NCBI GenBank assembly: GCA_966250385.1
Contig: CBINHC010000018.1
Coordinates: 1 to 42,539 of the forward strand
Source of the DNA: DASWTL01 sp966250385
Lineage (GTDB): Bacteria > Bacteroidota > Bacteroidia > Sphingobacteriales > Sphingobacteriaceae
Direction: 5' to 3'
DNA: 42,539 nucleotides
The translations under genes were made by a program, and so were the position numbers. Numbering within the stretch: position 1 is the stretch's first letter; each line of letters starts with the position of its first letter. Below, in pieces: positions 24,572 through 33,701 of this stretch. Under the pieces are notes generated by a model. It was not told the DNA's origin. It saw nothing but the letters and a program-made list of their open reading frames with translations, and did no database searches.

Positions 24572-25696
24572 TCACTGCCACTTCCCGGCTGTTGATGCCG
24601 GTCCCTTTCCCAGCTTTCCGGATGTCTTCTTATACCATGCGAGAGTGAGCCCGACCATCCGGTTGTACGTCCGCAGCCCCTCAGGCTGATTATTAAGCTT
24701 CAGATAATTGTTGTAAAAAATGCTGCTCACCTGCCCGGCTGCACCCCTGTAGGACAGCCAGAATTCGCGGTCGTTTTCGTAATCGCGGAGAACCGGCGCA
24801 GATATCCGGCTGCGCAGCTGCAGGAAGGCGACCGAGTCCCGTAACATCACGTCGAACAGGAACTCCCCGGCAGCCATATAGTAAGCGGAATATTTAACCA
24901 GGGGTTCGCGGGAGTCTTTCGCCGCCAGGAAACCCACAAAGTTTGCCTCATCTTCCCGGCCGAAACCCATCTGGTGAGCCATTTCGTGGCACGCAGTCAG
25001 CGGTTTGAGCCAGACCGGCATAATGCCGTTTATCTGCGCCTCAGAGGTAAAGGGGTTGAAGTATCCCGCTGTACCCAGATAACTTACCGGTACACTGATA
25101 AGCGACACTTTCACTTTCGGCCGGATAGGTCTGAAATCGTTCGAAGAGCCGGCCAGTTTGCGGACTGCTTCCAGGGAATGCTGAAGGAGGGTTTCATTAT
25201 CCGTCGTCAGCGCTGAGACAGGCAGCTCCTGCCGGATCCTGTTTACGCTGTCGATCAGCAGCCCGGTCACTTCCAGAAGCTCCGCCTTACTGAAGACGCT
25301 GTCAGTGAGCTGCAAGCGGACAGCAGCGGAAGGCCGGAAATAGTTGAGCCCCCACAGCAGGTAAAAAGAAATAACCAGCGCCTCGGCTGTGATGAGCAGA
25401 TTTAAGGCCAGAACACCTGCGTAGGCGAACCGCCCATTCACCAGGCCGACGATCAGCCGGGCTGCATACACCAACAACCAGACACTGAGGAGCATGTACA
25501 GCAGATCGCCAACACTGAAGGGCATGGTATTGAGGACCAGGGGGACCAGGTTGCGGACAAGCCGGTATAGTCCTTCGGAATAGAACCTTTCAACCAGCCA
25601 GGGGTTTCTTCCGGCAGTCAATATCAGGATAAGAGAGAGCGCAAGCAGGGCAGCCGCCGCCCCTTTTCTGATCGGTCTCCTTCCGTTTGCATCCAT
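24572..25696 (-). CDS. DUF3810 membrane protein with a zinc-peptidase-like HExxH motif
   Basis: From ATG 25696 the protein has 374 residues. An N-terminal membrane helix (about 12-28, ALLALSLILILTAG) and two or three further hydrophobic segments (about 40-75 and 85-110) are followed by a soluble domain. The domain contains ACHEMAHQMGFGREDEANF (His237, Glu238, His241 and a following Glu), the pattern of DUF3810 and of gluzincin-like peptidases. SVPVSYLGTAGYFNPFTSEA precedes it. A membrane-bound zinc metalloprotease is inferred. An in-frame ATG at 25744 adds 16 residues; 25696 is preferred because it places the first helix near the start. Confidence 0.82.
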   Translation of the reverse strand: MDANGRRPIRKGAAAALLALSLILILTAGRNPWLVERFYSEGLYRLVRNLVPLVLNTMPFSVGDLLYMLLSVWLLVYAARLIVGLVNGRFAYAGVLALNLLITAEALVISFYLLWGLNYFRPSAAVRLQLTDSVFSKAELLEVTGLLIDSVNRIRQELPVSALTTDNETLLQHSLEAVRKLAGSSNDFRPIRPKVKVSLISVPVSYLGTAGYFNPFTSEAQINGIMPVWLKPLTACHEMAHQMGFGREDEANFVGFLAAKDSREPLVKYSAYYMAAGEFLFDVMLRDSVAFLQLRSRISAPVLRDYENDREFWLSYRGAAGQVSSIFYNNYLKLNNQPEGLRTYNRMVGLTLAWYKKTSGKLGKGPASTAGKWQ

Positions 25697-25789
25697 GTCT
25701 GACCAAGATAGCCAATTCGGCACGTTTTCACCATAGGGACACATCCCGTTCCTGCCCGGAAAATTTTGTACTTTTCACAAAAAAACATC

Positions 25790-26854
25790 ATGGCAAACCC
25801 GGCTGATTTCAGAATGACTCTCCGAACCCTTATATTATTGCTCTTAACAGGCAGCTGCTTGACGATGTACGGACAACCAGGAACCCGACTGATCCTGACC
25901 GGCTATTCTTTTTCAAAAGGAAAGAATGTGATCGGCCGGGTAACGACCACCGACGGCTCCTCCCTGGGGGGAGTAAGGCTGACGGGGCCGTCTTCGAAGA
26001 ACTTTTTACTGACTGCAGACCATGAACTGAGTATCCAGCCTTCCCTGAACAGGCCGGGCGTGCAATGGTACGATGTAGTGATCGAAGCAAAAGCAGGAGG
26101 ACAACCGCTGAAGCAGAATTTCAGGATTGTGCATGATGAGTTTGGCCGGAATCGGGTCATCGCCCACCGCGGGGCCTGGAAAGCCGCCGGAACCGCCGAA
26201 AACTCCATTGCCGCCCTGAAGAATGCCATTCGACTGGAGTGCCAGGGAAGCGAATTCGATGTCCATATGTCAGCGGACTCCATATTGTTCATCAACCACG
26301 ATCCGGCAATACATGGCCTGGTCATTGAAAAAACGCCGGCAGCACAGCTATCGACGCTCCGCCTGTCCAACGGCGAACTTCTGCCCACCCTGGACCAATT
26401 CCTGAAGGCCGGACTCGGGCAGAACCATACCCGGCTCATTTTGGAAGTGAAACCTACCACCATGGGACCGGAGCGCGCCCGCTACGTTGCCGCATCGGTT
26501 CTGCAGGTGGTACGGGACCTCCATGCCGAGGCCTGGATCGATTATATCAGCTTCGACTTCGATATATGCAGGGAGCTGATCAGGCTGGATCCTTCCGCAA
26601 GGGTTGCCTACCTGAACGGCGATAAGTCGCCGGAAGAGCTTGCGGCTGCAAAGCTCTGGGGCCTGGATTACCACTACAGCGTATTCAAAAAGAACGATGC
26701 GCTGATCCGGGAAGCCCGAGCGCATCATCTGACACTGAACGCCTGGACTGCGAACGACCGTGAGACGATGGACTGGCTCCTGCAAAACGGTTTCGATTTC
26801 ATTACGACCAACGAGCCGGAACTCCTTCTTCAACTGACCTCCTCAGCGGACTGA
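25790..26854 (+). CDS. Exported glycerophosphodiester phosphodiesterase
   Basis: The 354-residue protein has a signal peptide (ending CLTMYGQ). Residues ~30-115 form a small beta-rich domain not usual for the family. The GDPD catalytic domain follows: NRVIAHRGAWKAAGTAENSI (His126, Arg127), EFDVHMSADSILFINHD (Glu155, Asp157, His170), ILEVKPT and the late ITTNEPELLLQL. These are the residues that bind the metal and split glycerophosphodiesters into glycerol 3-phosphate and an alcohol. The export signal indicates a phosphate or glycerol scavenging role. Its stop abuts the convergent htrA-like stop. A TACTTTTC box (25769-25776) lies 13 bases before the ATG. Confidence 0.9.
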   Translation: MANPADFRMTLRTLILLLLTGSCLTMYGQPGTRLILTGYSFSKGKNVIGRVTTTDGSSLGGVRLTGPSSKNFLLTADHELSIQPSLNRPGVQWYDVVIEAKAGGQPLKQNFRIVHDEFGRNRVIAHRGAWKAAGTAENSIAALKNAIRLECQGSEFDVHMSADSILFINHDPAIHGLVIEKTPAAQLSTLRLSNGELLPTLDQFLKAGLGQNHTRLILEVKPTTMGPERARYVAASVLQVVRDLHAEAWIDYISFDFDICRELIRLDPSARVAYLNGDKSPEELAAAKLWGLDYHYSVFKKNDALIREARAHHLTLNAWTANDRETMDWLLQNGFDFITTNEPELLLQLTSSAD

Positions 26855-28333
26855 TCAGGCACCCAACGAAAGGTTAAACACCAGGCGTGAACCATCCGGG
26901 ATGACCGCATCAACCCGGACGACGCCGTTTTTGGCTCTTGCCAGGGCCGCGCGAACGTCTGCTTCGCTGTTTACTGGCGCGCCGTTCATACCGGTAATCA
27001 CCGTACCACGTGGGAGTCCGATATAATCGAAAAAGCCGCCGGGGATAATTTCAGTCACAATAACGCCTGAACGCACCCTTAATCGCTGCTTCACATTATC
27101 GCTGGCCGGCGTGAACCTGGCGCCGAGTTTCGAGAAAGCTTCGGAGGTGGAATTTTCCGCATTCTCGGCCAACTCCTGTGTACCGCCTTTGAGCGTAACC
27201 TGGGCGTTCAGGTTCTTATTGCCCCTGACATAGCTCAGGGCCACTTTATCGCCGGGGCGGTGGCGGCCGATCCATTCAGAAAATTCAGCTGAAGAGGAGA
27301 CCTCAACCCCATCGATCTTCTTGATCACATCTCCGGCACGCAGGCCGGCTGCAGCTGCGGCACTTCCGCTCTGAACCCCGGTGATGTAGACGCCGTTGAT
27401 GGCTCCCGGGTTAATGCCCTGTTCTTTGAAGAACTGCTCCTCGGCAAGCGGAGAGGGAAAGGTGACGCCGAGAAAAGCCCTCTTTACCCGGCCAAACTTG
27501 ATGAGGTCTTCCAGGACCTTTTTTGCCAGGTTCACCGGAATGGCGAACCCATAACCGGCGTAACTGCCGGTCTGGGAGGCGATCGCAGAATTGATTCCGA
27601 TCAGCTCACCCTGAGAGTTGACCAGTGCGCCGCCGCTGTTTCCCGGATTAATTGCCGCATCGGTCTGGATAAAGGATTCAATAGCCACGCTCGTCTGCTG
27701 CCTCCGGCCACTTTGGGATTCATCAAGGATACCGATGCTCCTTCCCTTCGCACTGATAATGCCGGCCGTTACCGTGGTGTTGAGCGAGAACGGATAACCG
27801 ACGGCAAGCACCCATTCGCCGACCTTTACGACATCGGAATTTCCCATTTTTACCACCGGAAACTTATTTCCGTCGATCTTGATCAGCGCCAGGTCCGTAT
27901 TGGGATCGAATCCGGCCGCCCGGGCCTTGAACGTGCGCTTATCCGGAAGCACCACCTCGATAGACGAGGCGTCTTCGACGACGTGGTTATTAGTAGCAAT
28001 ATACCCGTCAGCAGTGATTATCACGCCTGATCCGGACCCTCTGGCCACTCCCTGCGGAGCGCCGTAATACTCCTCCCAGGGATTCCTGGCGGCCGTATTT
28101 TCGTACATGGTCCTGATATGCACCACGCCGGGCGTTACGGCGGCCGCTGCGTCAACGAAATCGCCCCCCGCCGACGGCACCCGGTTATCGTTGCGATTAT
28201 TCGCAAAAAAGACCTTTTGATCCTCGCTTAACGCCTCTTCGGCACCGTTTCGTTCTCCGATTACCTTGTAGGCGCCGATGGCAGCCGCTCCACTGATCAG
28301 TGCCGTAAGAACAATTATCCCTGCTTTTTTCAT
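26855..28333 (-). CDS. Periplasmic serine protease, DegP/DegQ/HtrA family
   Basis: The 492-residue protease-chaperone handles misfolded envelope proteins. An N-terminal helix (about 5-22) anchors or exports it. The trypsin-like domain has His117 (ATNNHVVEDAS), Asp147 (PNTDLALIKIDG) and Ser233 (INPGNSGGALVN), so the catalytic triad is complete. Two PDZ domains follow: about 300-380 (GLRAGDVIKKIDGVEVSSS) and about 410-490 (GVIVTEIIPGGFFDYIGLPR). Length and layout are as usual for Bacteroidota Do-like proteases. Single gene, divergent from the large outer-membrane receptor. Confidence 0.95.
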   Translation of the reverse strand: MKKAGIIVLTALISGAAAIGAYKVIGERNGAEEALSEDQKVFFANNRNDNRVPSAGGDFVDAAAAVTPGVVHIRTMYENTAARNPWEEYYGAPQGVARGSGSGVIITADGYIATNNHVVEDASSIEVVLPDKRTFKARAAGFDPNTDLALIKIDGNKFPVVKMGNSDVVKVGEWVLAVGYPFSLNTTVTAGIISAKGRSIGILDESQSGRRQQTSVAIESFIQTDAAINPGNSGGALVNSQGELIGINSAIASQTGSYAGYGFAIPVNLAKKVLEDLIKFGRVKRAFLGVTFPSPLAEEQFFKEQGINPGAINGVYITGVQSGSAAAAAGLRAGDVIKKIDGVEVSSSAEFSEWIGRHRPGDKVALSYVRGNKNLNAQVTLKGGTQELAENAENSTSEAFSKLGARFTPASDNVKQRLRVRSGVIVTEIIPGGFFDYIGLPRGTVITGMNGAPVNSEADVRAALARAKNGVVRVDAVIPDGSRLVFNLSLGA

Positions 28334-28566
28334 GTTACACGTGTCTTTATCTCCACAGACCTGTATAAGAAAAGCTTTGCGAACGGAAAAAGTTTCGGGA
28401 GGAAGACGTTGACACCGGTCTTTTCACCGGACCATCGAGGCCGTCCACCGCCGGAAGCGGGGCGTCCACCGAGTTTTCCGGCCGGGCTGTCAGGCCTCCT
28501 GTAACCATGGGGAAAACCGACCGTCTTAATGGGGAACTCGCTCACCAGCGAATTAATATATACGTT

Positions 28567-31017
28567 ATGAAAAAGTACCTCAGACTATTTTTACCTGCCC
28601 TTTTGTTCCTGCCGTTTATACTGCCTGCAACAGCGCAGGTTAAAATCTCCGGAAGCAGGGTGACCGGGCTTGTCCAGGATGAAGAACAAAAGCCTATGGA
28701 ATTCGCGACCCTGATTCTCATGAATGCTGCCGACTCATCCATGATAAAAAGCGCCGTATCCGACCTTGCCGGAAAATTTGTGTTTGAAAACCTTCCCGCG
28801 GGTAACTACCGTGTTTCGGCCAGTATGATGGGCTACCTTAAGGCGGTGTCCGCACCTTTCCTGATTGATGAAAAGCACCAGGTGGCGGATGCAGGCATCT
28901 TAAAACTAAGCGTATCGAGCAAGATCCTGAAAGAGGTGACGGTCGTTTCCAGCCGGCCCTTCGTGGAGCGTAAAGTCGATCGTCTGGTCGTAAACGTGGA
29001 GGGCAGCAGCGTCGCCGCAGGTTCCACCGCACTGGAGGTCCTTCAAAAGGCGCCGGGCATCACGGTTGACCAGAATGACAATATCTCCATGCAGGGCAAA
29101 CAAGGAGTCCTGGTTATGCTGGACGGCAAACAAACCTACATGAGCAACAGCGATGTCGCCAGCCTCCTGAAGGGAATGCCGAGCACTCAGATCGAAAGCA
29201 TTGAACTGATCACCAACCCTTCTGCTCGATATGACGCCAGCGGAAACTCCGGTATCATCAACATCCGGACCAGGAAAAGCCAGAAAGGGGGAACCAACGG
29301 CTCACTTACCGCAGGCGCAGGCCTGGGTGACAACCACCGGACGAATGCAGGCATCGTCCTGAACCACCGCAATAACAATATCAATCTATTTGGAAACTAC
29401 AACTACGGATACAACAAGCGGGCAAAGGACATGACGATCAACCGGATCAATTCCCAAACGGAACAGAACACGTTCTTCGGCCAGGAGGGAACTTCCCTTC
29501 GTAACGTCGATAATAATAACTTTAAGGCGGGGATCGACATATCCCTGAACAAGAGAAATACCCTGGGTTTTATGGTAAACGGCTACCTGAATTCAGGCCA
29601 TGTCCTGGATGATAACACCACCCGCATCGGATCCTCCTTCACCATCCAGGACTCATCCCTCATCTCCGTTAATAACGGCGCCGATGAGTACCGGAATATG
29701 GCCTACAATATGAACTACAAGGTCGTCCTCGATTCCAGCGGACAGGAACTGTCTTTTGACGCGGACTACTCAACCTACCGGGGAAACGACAATATGGCGT
29801 ATGATACCGAATATTATAATGCGGACGGCTCCCTGTCCAGACCACGGGAAATCGTGCGGAACGGCACCCCTTCTAAAATCGACATCAAGGCGTTCAAGGT
29901 CGATTACATCAAATCCCTGAACAAAAAGATAAAGCTTGAGGCGGGCCTTAAAAGCAGCTGGGTTGAAACGGACAACAACTTCAAATATGAACAGCTTTTC
30001 AACAACAACTGGACCAACGATCCGCGCCGCAGCAACCACTTTGTCTATGACGAGAACGTGAATGCGGTCTACGTTAACCTCAACAACCAGTTCGGCAAGA
30101 CCAGCGTGCAGGCCGGGCTCCGGGCAGAGCAAACCAATTCCACCGGGAACCTGATCACGACCGGAAAAAAAGTGGACCGCAGCTACCTGGACCTTTTCCC
30201 GAGCGTTTTCATCAACCATCCCTTGTCGGAAAATCATAATCTGGGCGTTTCGTACAGCCGCAGGATCGACCGCCCAAGTTACGATGCCCTTAACCCGTTC
30301 GAATTCTACCTGGACCAGTATACCTACAACCAGGGAAACCCGTTCCTTACGCCTCAGTACACCAATAATTTCGAGGTGAACTACATGTATAAGAAGAAAT
30401 ACGCATTCGGACTGGGCTACAGCCTTACCAACGATGTGATCACGGAGGTCCTGCTGCCGGATACGACACGTAAGGCGCTGTTCCAGACCATGGAGAATCT
30501 GAACAAACAGATCAATTACCGCTTCAGTGCGAATGCACCGGTAACGTTCAGCAGGTGGTGGAGCGCCAGTAATAACCTGGTGGTCTTCTACCTCGGATTC
30601 CGGTCAGAAAATCTCCGGGGCAAGGAGCTCAACACCGGTAAGGTGGCCTACCAGATCAAGTCTCAGCACACCTTTATCGTGAACAAGGATCTGAGTGCTG
30701 AACTCAGCGCCGACTACCAGGCTCCACTGGAGTACGGAGCACTCCGGATCCAGGCTGAGTACGGTATCGACCTGGGCTTAAGCAAGTCATTCATGGATAA
30801 AAAAGCCAGTCTCAAACTGGCAATGAGCGACGTATTCAATACCCGCAAGCAGAAGATCTCGAGTGTATATGAGGGACTGACCTATGACCTGGTTCAGAAA
30901 CATGAGACCCGGATCGCCAGGGTCACCTTTTCCTACCGGTTCGGCAAGAACGAGATCAAGCCGGCCCGCCGGCGTTCCACCGGCCTTGAAGAAGAGCAGC
31001 GAAGAATGAAAAACTAA
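28567..31017 (+). CDS. Outer-membrane receptor with CarboxypepD_reg-like domain and Outer_membrane_beta-barrel_3-type barrel
   Basis: From ATG 28567 the protein has 816 residues: a signal peptide (MKKYLRLFLPALLFLPFILP-ATAQ), a carboxypeptidase-regulatory-like beta domain (about 33-115, VTGLVQDEEQKPMEFATLIL), a plug-like region (about 140-235, VLQKAPGITVDQND, NSGIINIRTRKSQKGG) and a long barrel rich in Asn, Tyr and aromatic strands. The Asn-rich barrel with many NNxxF turns is typical of the family. It has no SusD partner, and nothing else in the operon suggests a substrate. The frame opens 20 codons earlier (28507), but only the ATG at 28567 gives a signal peptide. A perfect 12-bp hairpin follows the stop. 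Confidence 0.9.
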   Translation: MKKYLRLFLPALLFLPFILPATAQVKISGSRVTGLVQDEEQKPMEFATLILMNAADSSMIKSAVSDLAGKFVFENLPAGNYRVSASMMGYLKAVSAPFLIDEKHQVADAGILKLSVSSKILKEVTVVSSRPFVERKVDRLVVNVEGSSVAAGSTALEVLQKAPGITVDQNDNISMQGKQGVLVMLDGKQTYMSNSDVASLLKGMPSTQIESIELITNPSARYDASGNSGIINIRTRKSQKGGTNGSLTAGAGLGDNHRTNAGIVLNHRNNNINLFGNYNYGYNKRAKDMTINRINSQTEQNTFFGQEGTSLRNVDNNNFKAGIDISLNKRNTLGFMVNGYLNSGHVLDDNTTRIGSSFTIQDSSLISVNNGADEYRNMAYNMNYKVVLDSSGQELSFDADYSTYRGNDNMAYDTEYYNADGSLSRPREIVRNGTPSKIDIKAFKVDYIKSLNKKIKLEAGLKSSWVETDNNFKYEQLFNNNWTNDPRRSNHFVYDENVNAVYVNLNNQFGKTSVQAGLRAEQTNSTGNLITTGKKVDRSYLDLFPSVFINHPLSENHNLGVSYSRRIDRPSYDALNPFEFYLDQYTYNQGNPFLTPQYTNNFEVNYMYKKKYAFGLGYSLTNDVITEVLLPDTTRKALFQTMENLNKQINYRFSANAPVTFSRWWSASNNLVVFYLGFRSENLRGKELNTGKVAYQIKSQHTFIVNKDLSAELSADYQAPLEYGALRIQAEYGIDLGLSKSFMDKKASLKLAMSDVFNTRKQKISSVYEGLTYDLVQKHETRIARVTFSYRFGKNEIKPARRRSTGLEEEQRRMKN

Positions 31018-31029
31018 TTTTTCCAGCAG

Positions 31030-31060
31030 AGACCCGTTATGCCGCATAACGGGTCTTGCT
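31030..31060 (+). terminator. Terminator after the large outer-membrane receptor
   Basis: AGACCCGTTATG (31030-31041) and CATAACGGGTCT (31045-31056) form a perfect 12-bp stem with a 3-base loop. The T run after it is short and broken, so the call rests mainly on the stem and its position 13 bases after the stop. Confidence 0.6.
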
Positions 31061-31096
31061 ATTTAAACCTGTCGGTCTCTGACTCCCGGTTTACGC

Positions 31097-32407
31097 TTAG
31101 GACACAGACTCTCCTTCGGTGGATTCCGCCCTGGTCATTTCTGCGAACGGCGTATCGAAAGCCGCATGTTCCAGTTTACCGCTGATGGCGTGCCGGTAAC
31201 TCTCCTCATTGAACTCATTTTCGCTTTTGGCTACCACAACGGTAGCGATCCCATTACCGACCAGATTGGTCAGAGCCCGCGCCTCGGACATAAAGCGATC
31301 TACACCAAGCAAAATGGCCACGTTCTCCACGGGCATGACCTTCATGGAGGCCAGCGTGGTACTCAGTACGATGAAACCGCTGCCGGTAACACCGGCCGCG
31401 CCCTTTGAAGTCACCATCAGGATTCCCATGGCAGTCAGTTGCTGCCCAAGGGTCATGTCGACACGAAAGACCTGGACCAGGAACATGAACGCCATGGCTA
31501 GATAAATAGACGTACCATCGAGATTGAACGAATACCCGGTCGGGATTACCAGCCCTACGACGGGTTTGGAACACCCGAACTTCTCCATTTTGCTCATCAT
31601 GCTCGGCAGGACCGATTCGGATGAACTTGTCCCCAGCACGACCAGCAACTCCTGCCGGATATATTTCAGGTACTGCCACAGACTGAACTTGTACAGACGG
31701 CAGACCAGGTTAAGAACCCCGAAGATGAAAAGGAAGCAGGTCAGGTACACTGCCGCCATGATCTTCCCCATCGACACCAGACTCCCTATCCCGTAATTGC
31801 CAATCGTGTAGGCCATTCCACCAAAAGCACCCACAGGAGCAAGCTTCATGATGAATTTCATCATGTTGAAAAGTATCTGGGATATCCGTTCAAACGTAAG
31901 GATCAGCGGAGTACCGGCGGCACCCATCCGGCTGAGTCCATATCCAAAGAGGATGGCAAAAAACAGGATCTGCAGAATGTCGCCGGCCGCGAACGACGCA
32001 AAAACATTCTTAGGTATGATCCCGGTCATGAATTCCACCCAGTTCAGCCCGGGTGCCGGCGGGACCGGAACACCCTGGCTCTTCCCCAAGGGGATCACAT
32101 CCTTCCCGGGCTGAAGAACGTTCGCTACAAGCAGTCCGATAGCAATTGCGAGCGTGGTAATAATCTCAAAATAAAGCAGGGCCTTTCCGCCGACCCGGCC
32201 GACTTTCTTCATGTCATCCATCCGGGCGATGCCCAAAACGATCGTGAAGAAGATGATCGGAGCGATCAGCATAGTGATCATATTCACAAAGGTCCTCCCG
32301 ATCGTTTGCGCGGCCGGTGCAAATGCCGGAAACATAACTCCGGCGAGGACCCCTAGGATGATAGCGGCGATGACCTGGAAAGTAAGATTCGTAAGGATCC
32401 TTTTCAT
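31097..32407 (-). CDS. Dicarboxylate/amino acid:cation symporter (DAACS family)
   Basis: From ATG 32407 the protein has 436 residues. It is a sodium- or proton-coupled carrier of the GltP/DctA/GltPh type for C4-dicarboxylates or acidic amino acids. Eight membrane helices and two re-entrant loops are expected. Family motifs are seen: the serine-rich loop LGTSSSESVLPSMMSKMEKF, GYSFNLDGTSIYLAMAFMF (the N-x-DGT site) and SKGAAGVTGSGFIVL. The length is normal. The start is one base after the ROK kinase stop, so the two genes form an operon. Whether it carries glutamate, aspartate or succinate cannot be told. Confidence 0.92.
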   Translation of the reverse strand: MKRILTNLTFQVIAAIILGVLAGVMFPAFAPAAQTIGRTFVNMITMLIAPIIFFTIVLGIARMDDMKKVGRVGGKALLYFEIITTLAIAIGLLVANVLQPGKDVIPLGKSQGVPVPPAPGLNWVEFMTGIIPKNVFASFAAGDILQILFFAILFGYGLSRMGAAGTPLILTFERISQILFNMMKFIMKLAPVGAFGGMAYTIGNYGIGSLVSMGKIMAAVYLTCFLFIFGVLNLVCRLYKFSLWQYLKYIRQELLVVLGTSSSESVLPSMMSKMEKFGCSKPVVGLVIPTGYSFNLDGTSIYLAMAFMFLVQVFRVDMTLGQQLTAMGILMVTSKGAAGVTGSGFIVLSTTLASMKVMPVENVAILLGVDRFMSEARALTNLVGNGIATVVVAKSENEFNEESYRHAISGKLEHAAFDTPFAEMTRAESTEGESVS

Positions 32408-32408
32408 A

Positions 32409-33278
32409 TCAGATTCGATCGGGGGATGTGACCGACTGAGTGTAGAACAAGGCCGCCGCACCAAGCAACGCAATGTTTTCAGTCTCCGATGATTCAATTC
32501 GGATGTTCCGGATCACCGGTTTATAGGGAAAGTCCTGCAAATGATCCCACAGGGAATCTCTGAAAAACGGGAAGGCCTTGCTGACGGATCCGCCCAGAAC
32601 GATCATTTGCGGATCAACGGTAAAGAGCACAGACCGGATCACCCAGCTGACATGACGCCCGTATTCCTGAAAGACCTGTAGGGCACCGGGATCACCGGAC
32701 AGGGCCTGCTGACAGAGGTCCTCGCCGCTTTGTCCGCATGAATACCGGAAGAAATTGCCGCTGGCATAGAACTCGAGGTTCCGGTCGAGGTAAGGCAGCA
32801 TACCGAACTCACCTGCGCCACAGTTCCTCCCCTCATACAGGCGGCTATTGCAGATAAGGCCGCCGGCAACCCCGGTCCCGAGGATCAGACCAACCATGTT
32901 GGGAACCCCTTTTCCCTTGCCGTAATGCCACTCTCCGGCTGCGAAGCAATTTGCATCGTTGTTTACCCAGACCGGTCGGCCGAACCGGTCTTCCAGGACC
33001 CTTTTCAGGGGAACTTCCTTCCATGACGGGATGTTCACCACATCTGAGACCACTCCTTCACGGGTATCGACAACGGCAGGAACACCTACGCCGATCGCCT
33101 CTACTCCGGGCCGCATCACCTCAGCAATGCACCGGATCAGGTCTTCCAGGACCTCCTCTTTCGCGCCTTCAGACCGGATCCTCAGGGAGGAAGTCTGAAG
33201 GATCCTTCCGGCTTCTATCCGGCCGCTCCGGACGTTCGTGCCGCCGAGATCAACACCAATAATTGTATTACCCCCCAT
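32409..33278 (-). CDS. ROK-family sugar kinase lacking the zinc motif
   Basis: The 289-residue protein has the ROK kinase layout: phosphate motif IIGVDLGGTNVRSGRIE, AIGVGVPAVVDTREGVV, VNNDANCFAAGEWHYGKG with the catalytic Asp, and LILGTGVAGGLICNSRLYEG. GAGEFGMLPYLDRNLEFYASG follows, where most ROK proteins have GxxxGHxxxxxxxxxCxCGxxGCxE; here the zinc-binding His and the Cys cluster are absent. Sugar specificity (glucose, fructose, N-acetyl sugars) cannot be given. It is the first gene of a two-gene operon with the symporter; the pairing of a sugar kinase with a dicarboxylate carrier is unusual. Confidence 0.88.
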   Translation of the reverse strand: MGGNTIIGVDLGGTNVRSGRIEAGRILQTSSLRIRSEGAKEEVLEDLIRCIAEVMRPGVEAIGVGVPAVVDTREGVVSDVVNIPSWKEVPLKRVLEDRFGRPVWVNNDANCFAAGEWHYGKGKGVPNMVGLILGTGVAGGLICNSRLYEGRNCGAGEFGMLPYLDRNLEFYASGNFFRYSCGQSGEDLCQQALSGDPGALQVFQEYGRHVSWVIRSVLFTVDPQMIVLGGSVSKAFPFFRDSLWDHLQDFPYKPVIRNIRIESSETENIALLGAAALFYTQSVTSPDRI

Positions 33279-33701
33279 ATTGTTCCGTTAAGCAGCGATC
33301 AACTATTTTATTCCCAGGAATTCGCATAATACGAATATAAAAATTGCCGGGAAGCGGAGACAATAAGTCCGTCCGATCACGAAAGTATTTTTCGCCGACG
33401 TTTCCCCCCGCTTTTACCTGACGGCTACCGGGCCGGTTCAGCAGCCCGTAAGCCGGGATAACGATCCTCATCAATATCCTCCTGCCCCGCACCTCCCTTT
33501 GTAGGTAGCTGGTCCTGCCGCCCCCCGCAGGCGGCTGAAAACTGACCCGAAGCTGCTGACATCCATTTTTGGTCTGCTCTACCTGATCCTGCTGACGTTT
33601 ACGGTCAGGAAGACCGCGATGCTCATGGTCCCCGGCTTTAATTGCGCTGAGCTGCAACCAAATACGGGTCGATGTCGTCCTATGAAAAAACGGACCGATT
33701 C
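33279..33701. other. Gene-free divergent region between ROK kinase and S41 peptidase genes
   Basis: About 420 bases carry no gene I can support. The left end should hold the promoter of the ROK kinase - symporter operon (TATATTCG, minus strand, is a one-mismatch match to the -7 box). The right end leads to the S41 gene. One forward frame (33505-33705) has a hydrophobic stretch but no start codon before it. Confidence 0.5.

Noticed and set aside
28334..28566. Short direct repeat GTCCACCG in the GC-rich gap between the HtrA and receptor genes
   Set aside because: Only two 8-base copies, which is expected by chance in a GC-rich stretch; no operator pattern.
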